This document shows positions 22,601-25,751 of a DNA stretch of 25,751 bases, one piece after another. A program made the translations under genes and the position numbers. The stretch's first letter is position 1. Every line of letters begins with the position of its first letter. The notes below the pieces were generated by a model. That model was not told where the DNA came from and searched no databases. It worked only from the letters and a program-made list of their open reading frames with translations. The stretch spans positions 1 to 25,751 of the forward strand of contig JAEZRV010000072.1 in NCBI GenBank assembly GCA_023444055.1, in the 5' to 3' direction. This DNA is from Bacillota bacterium (GTDB taxonomy: Bacteria; Bacillota; Clostridia; Acetivibrionales; DSM-1351).

Positions 22601-24121
22601 TTGAACACTTCCAGAAGCTTCTTCCTCAAAACCTTCTATTTGTGAAGGATCTGCCTCACCTGTCATACCTATTTCCGGAGGATTCTCATTACAAGCTTTT
22701 GCCTCCTTCATAACATCATCAGCATCAAGCTCTTCTCTCTCAGGCAAATTAAAGTCCTGAATATTTCCTTCAAGTGCTTTACCACCAGTTTTTGCAGCCT
22801 TAAATGCACTCATTACCTTTTGTTGTAATGGACTTTGTTTTTTGTTGATATTACCTTGCTTTTTTACCGGTTCTAATCCTGTAGGCGCAGGTATTTTAGG
22901 TAAAAGCTTCTGTGTTTTATCTCGCTCTTTATCAAATGCCCCTTTTGAAGCAGATGTTGCCTGAGAAAATGTATTTACAACTTGAGTTGCATCTGCACTA
23001 CCCAATTGATTTAGTATTTTTCCAGGATCCTCTCCCGTTATTTTTGGTGCAGGTTTTACTTCTCTTTTTGGTTTAAGACTATCATTGATTTTTTGAGCAC
23101 TTGCTCCTTTTGCACCACCTTGCTCTTTTCCCAGCCCCGCACCACCTGCTGCTTGTGTTGCTACTTTTTTCTCTGTCTTCGCTTCTTGCTTATTATCTGC
23201 TTTCACTGCGGTTTTTGGTGTTGCCTTTGTTGCTTTTGCGGCTGTCTGAATCACTGGTTTTTTTGCTACCTGTGCTGCCTTTGTAGCTATCTGTGCCGCT
23301 GGTGTTTTTGCTACCTGTACTGCTGCCTTTTCAGCCATCTGTGCCATTGGTGTTTTTGCCACCTGTGCTTCTGCCTTTGTAGCTATCTGTGCCGCTGGTG
23401 TTTTTGCCATCTGTGTTGCTGCCTTTGCTGCTATTTGCACTACTGGTTTTTGTACTGCATGCGCTACTTTTGTGGCTGCCTGCACTATTGGTTTTTGTAT
23501 TGCATCCGCTGCTTTTGTGGCTGCCTGTACTATTGGTTTTTGTACTTTATTCGTTGCTTTTGCAACTGTTTGTACTGCCGCTTTTGGCACCGCCTTCTTG
23601 GCTATATTGGCTACTGGTTTTTGTTCTGCCTTTGCGCCCATTTGTAGTACTGCTTTTGACTCTGCTTTGTTGGACTTAGTTTTCTCTGACTCAGCTACAG
23701 GTTTGATTACATTTTCTTTTGGTTTTGCCATATCTATTATAGTTTTAGTCAAACTATTCTCTTTAGTTATTCCTTTTGGGTCGGCTTTTGCAGCATTCGT
23801 ATCTGGTGCTGATTTTTCTGCCGCAGATGTTGTTTCTGAACCCTTCTTCTCACCTTTTCCAGCTATTTTACGGCGTTTTCCTTCTTCCATTAGTCTGACC
23901 GTCTGTCCATAACCAATTGCACTTTGGAACGCAACAAATTCATCTCGTGTAACTGAATCCGGATCAGTAAGACATATTTCAATCATTTTTTTATATTCAG
24001 TTGTTCTGACTGTATTCTTTTTTGTGATGGGCTTTTGAGAAGCAGGAACATTTTTTAAATTATTACTTACTCTTCCCGAATACTGCTCTGATTTGTTTTC
24101 TGCCGGTTTCTGTGTCTGCAT
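19631..24121 (-). CDS. Large modular effector with C-terminal HNH/EndoVII (WHH/LHH-like) nuclease toxin domain
   Basis: This encodes 1496 residues. The layout is: a basic N-terminus; a compact segment YKKMIEICLTDPDSVTRDEF through GQTVRLMEEGKRR (43-85), possibly a docking leader; seven 15-16 residue Ala/Lys/Gln repeats (193-299); a disordered region; charged coiled coil (about 570-705); a block of amphipathic helices beginning KKGWFGRALDWIGDGLKAIG (about 705-945), like those in other eCIS-linked toxins; more helical segments to about 1180; a Gly/Lys linker near 1197-1210; a pretoxin segment FSFGGENHEMWV; and the nuclease. The nuclease has PDFSPW (1410-1415), then TPHH (His1465-His1466), QLIPTDLH (His1480) and PHIG (His1485). 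This matches the metal-binding His pattern of the HNH/EndoVII WHH/LHH families. No DUF4157 and no HExxH is visible. The cognate immunity gene follows immediately. Delivery by the neighbouring eCIS is inferred. Confidence 0.85.
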   Translation of the reverse strand: MQTQKPAENKSEQYSGRVSNNLKNVPASQKPITKKNTVRTTEYKKMIEICLTDPDSVTRDEFVAFQSAIGYGQTVRLMEEGKRRKIAGKGEKKGSETTSAAEKSAPDTNAAKADPKGITKENSLTKTIIDMAKPKENVIKPVAESEKTKSNKAESKAVLQMGAKAEQKPVANIAKKAVPKAAVQTVAKATNKVQKPIVQAATKAADAIQKPIVQAATKVAHAVQKPVVQIAAKAATQMAKTPAAQIATKAEAQVAKTPMAQMAEKAAVQVAKTPAAQIATKAAQVAKKPVIQTAAKATKATPKTAVKADNKQEAKTEKKVATQAAGGAGLGKEQGGAKGASAQKINDSLKPKREVKPAPKITGEDPGKILNQLGSADATQVVNTFSQATSASKGAFDKERDKTQKLLPKIPAPTGLEPVKKQGNINKKQSPLQQKVMSAFKAAKTGGKALEGNIQDFNLPEREELDADDVMKEAKACNENPPEIGMTGEADPSQIEGFEEEASGSVQDSKKAEVEQIKKEFGENNIAPLVDNTILKATDSIRPAEPLKLDIKKMAPIKPEVASRVDPSVNDTLQKYMNQQTGEYEKGKSEYDAGVVAEKASADQKIEGHKAEAKEKQLAEQDKAKADVDGYRGQWQSEIDQATSEYDNEANTEVEGKRKEVGNIKEEKDGEVKSTLKTAENDAEKECDTAKKDADKKEKEGEEEKEKKKKGWFGRALDWIGDGLKAIGEGIKKAVSGIFNALRSAVKTIFEKAKKAALALIEAGRKLIVTCIKGLGEILKKLVTKLLAKFPGIAKKICGFIDAAVNKAVEAVNKIADGLKKAVTAVLDFMAKGFDNLFAGLQKLYNGIMSGLKKFLSMDFMKILEIALEAAMIAAEIAAAFATGGGSVLLQIGKWLATTLPGLINKAKAIMGFVNTIKSINFGDIKNMIKPSGIADFLVKGLFGELKALPGAESEKGEKGAPEPASGGAEKGLMKVLSTLTNVFNKIKGVYGKFAGAVNKVLPTINITNKKWFNPFSMIYAGVAKVVEVVQNPAEALGEGVGNLQAAAGNFFGGIKTKISGVAGDIKEKVAILGKPAELLKVILNKGVDMVLNFIIMNPPSALLKAIFKLIEAVAGKSLVELIRQTIPFADALLNKVSESGPVQAIASPLKAPISKVSGAIDQVTSGVTGVVDDAEQKATSAFGSGEKLISGFIGGKGGSKGGGGKGGGGGDFFGTLKSGIHTRLMRFGEANLLKKGTSLAKKGLQKGKELVVAGAKKGKEVILGLKRKFSFGGENHEMWVEKQGLQNVVMMASKADKIRKKIKGFKEKAANIKVDTEKDKIVKLIEQLEQSVAIIETTTDETKKATELDKAVAFVKEIGKALKSNPRTRLPKSDGHWEGEVGNSKWYSDKDVVKSITGGKGVEYKNGRPDFSPWKDSEIPFEGGKLTGTREDFKLVYEYIKEKYKLRSNNAAKSLLKDVKLTPHHYSNTIIQLIPTDLHANMPHIGSASDLRGGY
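23225..23545 (-). repeat. Seven tandem AlgP/H1-like repeats in the effector
   Basis: Residues 193-299 of the effector are seven units of 15-16 residues, for example VQKPIVQAATKAADA, IQKPIVQAATKVAHA and VAKTPAAQIATKAAQ. They are rich in Ala, Lys, Pro and Gln, like AlgP or histone H1 tails. They probably form an extended, positively charged, flexible segment that could fit in a tube lumen or hold the cargo; this is inferred. Confidence 0.85.
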
Positions 24122-24500
24122 TTATGCTATCACTCCCCTAAAATCTACTCTAATTGATAAGTAAATTTTAAGGGTAAAATACTACCATTTTTTAATAACA
24201 TTAATTTTGATTTTTAATTTAAACTAATTTTTTGATTTTTATATATTTATAAATGTCTAAATTATTTTTATAACATATTTGTGACGACTAAAAATCAATG
24301 ATTTGATGTCTAAAACGCTTGAATTTTAGGTAATGGTTAATCTCCATAACGGTGTTTATTCCACCAGTTAATAAAAAACTACAAGCTACAACCCATTAAA
24401 TATGGATTGTAGCTTGTAGAAAAGTTATTACTTTTACTTTGGTTCTATAACAGAACTGAAAACCAAAGCACTCTTAGTTTTTAGAGATAGGCTGTTATTT
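24122..24500. other. Intergenic region carrying the promoter side of the toxin module
   Basis: This 379-base gap is very AT-rich. Its left two thirds (24122-24370) precede the effector gene and must hold its promoter if the module is expressed independently, but I cannot single out a convincing -35/-10 pair. GGGGAG lies about 11 bases before the effector ATG. The right third holds the terminator of the HYR-CBM3 gene. No ORF is present. Confidence 0.5.
24373..24419 (-). terminator. Intrinsic terminator of the HYR-CBM3 gene
   Basis: CTACAAGCTACAA at 24379-24391 pairs perfectly with TTGTAGCTTGTAG at 24407-24419 (13 bp), with three more pairs after one mismatch. On the minus strand the stem is followed by TTTTTTATTAA. 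It lies about 80 bases after the stop of the HYR-CBM3 gene and isolates the toxin module from it. Confidence 0.9.
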
Positions 24501-25751
24501 TTATGGCTCAACACCATATATTAAGCTGCCAGACAAATATACTGTTATCTTAGTAGTATCAGCATAGTCTGTCGCTGTTGAATTAAAGGAGTAATCATTA
24601 GACTGTGTATAGTTTGACCAGTCTGATTTTGATAGTCTACCTTGAACCATAGCCTTCTCACCCGGTTTTAAGCTACCAGCAGTGCTTGAAAAACTGATCT
24701 CAATATAATAATCACTACCAGTCTTTACAGTACTCGTTTTAACAGCTCCTGTTACGTTAGAAGTAATATTACGCTGGGAACCAGAATCAGTAACTTGAGC
24801 ATAATCGCAGGAGTATGACTGTCCTTTATCTCCATCAATAGTATAATAATATCTTATCTTTATGTTTGATAGATTAATTGCTGTATTGCTTGCATTCTCT
24901 ATCATTATTCTTGGATCAATTGTATTTGATACATTTGATCTTGTAGAATTAAATGACTTCACTTTTATACTTTGAACAGCCTTAACAAAAACATTCTGAA
25001 CTGCTGTAGTAATATTTCCGTTTGCATCTTTTGCTGTCCATGTTACCACTGTTTGTCCTACTGGGAAGTCAACTGGAGCATCATTTGTAATAGTTACAGC
25101 AAATATATCTGTTGCTGTAGCTTGACCAATTGATACTGCTGTTCTAGCACCTGTTGCTGAAACTGTTACATCAGCAGGCACCTTTAATACCGGCTTTGTA
25201 GTATCTACTATTGTAATCATCTGCTGGCCTGTTGCAACATTAAAGTTTTCATCCTTTGCTACCCAAATTACAGTAGTAGTACCAATTGGATAATCAGCAA
25301 GTGCTTTCTTTATAATATTTACTTTAAATATGTCAGTTGCTGTTGCCATTCCTATATTTACAGGAGTTCTTATTGCTGTAGCTTCTACTGTCATGTCATC
25401 TGGTTTTGTCAGAACTGGTGCTGTAGTATCAATTATTGTGATAATATGCTCCCCTGTTGCAACATTTCCATTTGCATCTTTTGCAGTCCATTTTACAGTC
25501 GTTTCTCCTATAGGATAGCTTTCTGGTGCATCACTTGTTACATCTACTTCAAAGATATCTTTTGCTGTTCCTTGTCCTATGTTTACAGGAGTTTGTAATG
25601 CTGTTGCCTCTGCTGTAAAATCAACTGGTACTGTTAATTCAGGTTTTGTTGTATCCACTATTGTGATAATCTGCTCCCCTGTTGTAACATTTCCATTTGC
25701 ATCTTTTGCTGTCCAGGTTACTTTTGTTTCTCCTATTGGATAGCTTTCTGG
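24501..25751 (-). CDS. HYR-repeat protein with C-terminal CBM3, 5' end outside the window
   Basis: This is the C-terminal 416 residues of a larger protein; the frame is open to the window edge, so the real start lies beyond it. The visible part has one incomplete and three complete HYR-type immunoglobulin-like repeats of about 75 residues. Each contains VDTTxPxLxxPxD and (F/Y)PxGxTxVxWxAKDxNxN. The last 155 residues form a family 3 carbohydrate-binding module: IKVKSFNSTRS, IDPRIMIENAS, IKIRYYYTIDGDKGQSYSCDYA, then DYYIEISF, DWSNYTQSNDYSF and a final LIYGVEP. CBM3 binds crystalline cellulose or related polysaccharide, and HYR repeats act as spacers, so this is probably a secreted enzyme or adhesin. 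The catalytic part, if any, is not in view. It seems unrelated to the eCIS except by location. Confidence 0.92.
   Translation of the reverse strand, partial: PESYPIGETKVTWTAKDANGNVTTGEQIITIVDTTKPELTVPVDFTAEATALQTPVNIGQGTAKDIFEVDVTSDAPESYPIGETTVKWTAKDANGNVATGEHIITIIDTTAPVLTKPDDMTVEATAIRTPVNIGMATATDIFKVNIIKKALADYPIGTTTVIWVAKDENFNVATGQQMITIVDTTKPVLKVPADVTVSATGARTAVSIGQATATDIFAVTITNDAPVDFPVGQTVVTWTAKDANGNITTAVQNVFVKAVQSIKVKSFNSTRSNVSNTIDPRIMIENASNTAINLSNIKIRYYYTIDGDKGQSYSCDYAQVTDSGSQRNITSNVTGAVKTSTVKTGSDYYIEISFSSTAGSLKPGEKAMVQGRLSKSDWSNYTQSNDYSFNSTATDYADTTKITVYLSGSLIYGVEP
24983..25751 (-). repeat. Tandem 225-bp HYR-encoding repeats
   Basis: Units begin with VDTTKPEL, VDTTAPVL and VDTTKPVL at 225-base spacing, and a partial unit runs off the right edge. 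DNA identity between units is high around the AKDANGN and DTT segments. This indicates in-gene duplication. Confidence 0.85.

Noticed and set aside
23093..23647. Cys-rich 184-codon plus-strand frame
   Set aside because: It is the reverse strand of the Ala/Lys/Gln repeats of the effector; the CysLeu-rich pattern arises from GCA/AAG/CAG repeats read backwards.

Overview
The window is AT-rich DNA, and every gene I can support lies on the minus strand, so the genes read from right to left. Base composition, strong AGGAGG-type ribosome binding sites and a neighbouring HYR-repeat protein ending in a family 3 carbohydrate-binding module suggest a low-GC Bacillota genome, most likely a cellulose-associated clostridium (Ruminiclostridium/Acetivibrio-like). 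That placement is inferred.

Most of the window (about 122-17623) is an extracellular contractile injection system (eCIS), the phage-tail-like family that includes Afp and PVC. In transcription order it encodes: an 80-residue orphan, an AAA+ ATPase (Afp15-like), a DUF4255 tail terminator (Afp16-like), one sheath protein, a first tube protein, a tail-assembly-chaperone-like protein, a DUF6760-like mini-protein, a second tube protein, a 1002-residue Asn-rich repeat protein, a LysM protein (Afp7-like), a spike split into gpD-like and gpV-like halves, a PAAR tip, a gp25-like baseplate protein, and two baseplate J/gp6-like proteins, one very long and one very short. Many junctions overlap (TAATG, ATGA) or are tightly spaced. 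No tail fibre and no evident tape-measure gene lies in the window.

Upstream (19057-24121) is a two-gene toxin/immunity module. It consists of a 1496-residue modular effector with a C-terminal HNH/EndoVII-type (WHH/LHH-like) nuclease domain, and a SUKH (SMI1/KNR4) family immunity protein that starts one base after the toxin stop. The effector has no DUF4157 domain, the usual hallmark of eCIS cargo. It has instead a different N-terminal segment, AlgP/histone-H1-like repeats, coiled coil, a long block of amphipathic helices and a Gly/Lys linker. Between this module and the eCIS genes lie a small decayed fragment of a group II intron reverse transcriptase, a strong terminator and a long imperfect hairpin. 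At the right edge is the 3' part of a HYR-CBM3 surface or secreted protein with its own terminator.

The most notable sequence-level find is a candidate programmed -1 ribosomal frameshift at the end of the chaperone gene. A G GGG GAA slippery run abuts the stop codon, and five bases later comes a stem-loop (7 bp outer plus 4 bp inner). The downstream DUF6760-like frame has no ATG, GTG or TTG before its conserved start and is in the -1 frame. This resembles the gpG/gpGT arrangement of siphophage and myophage tails.
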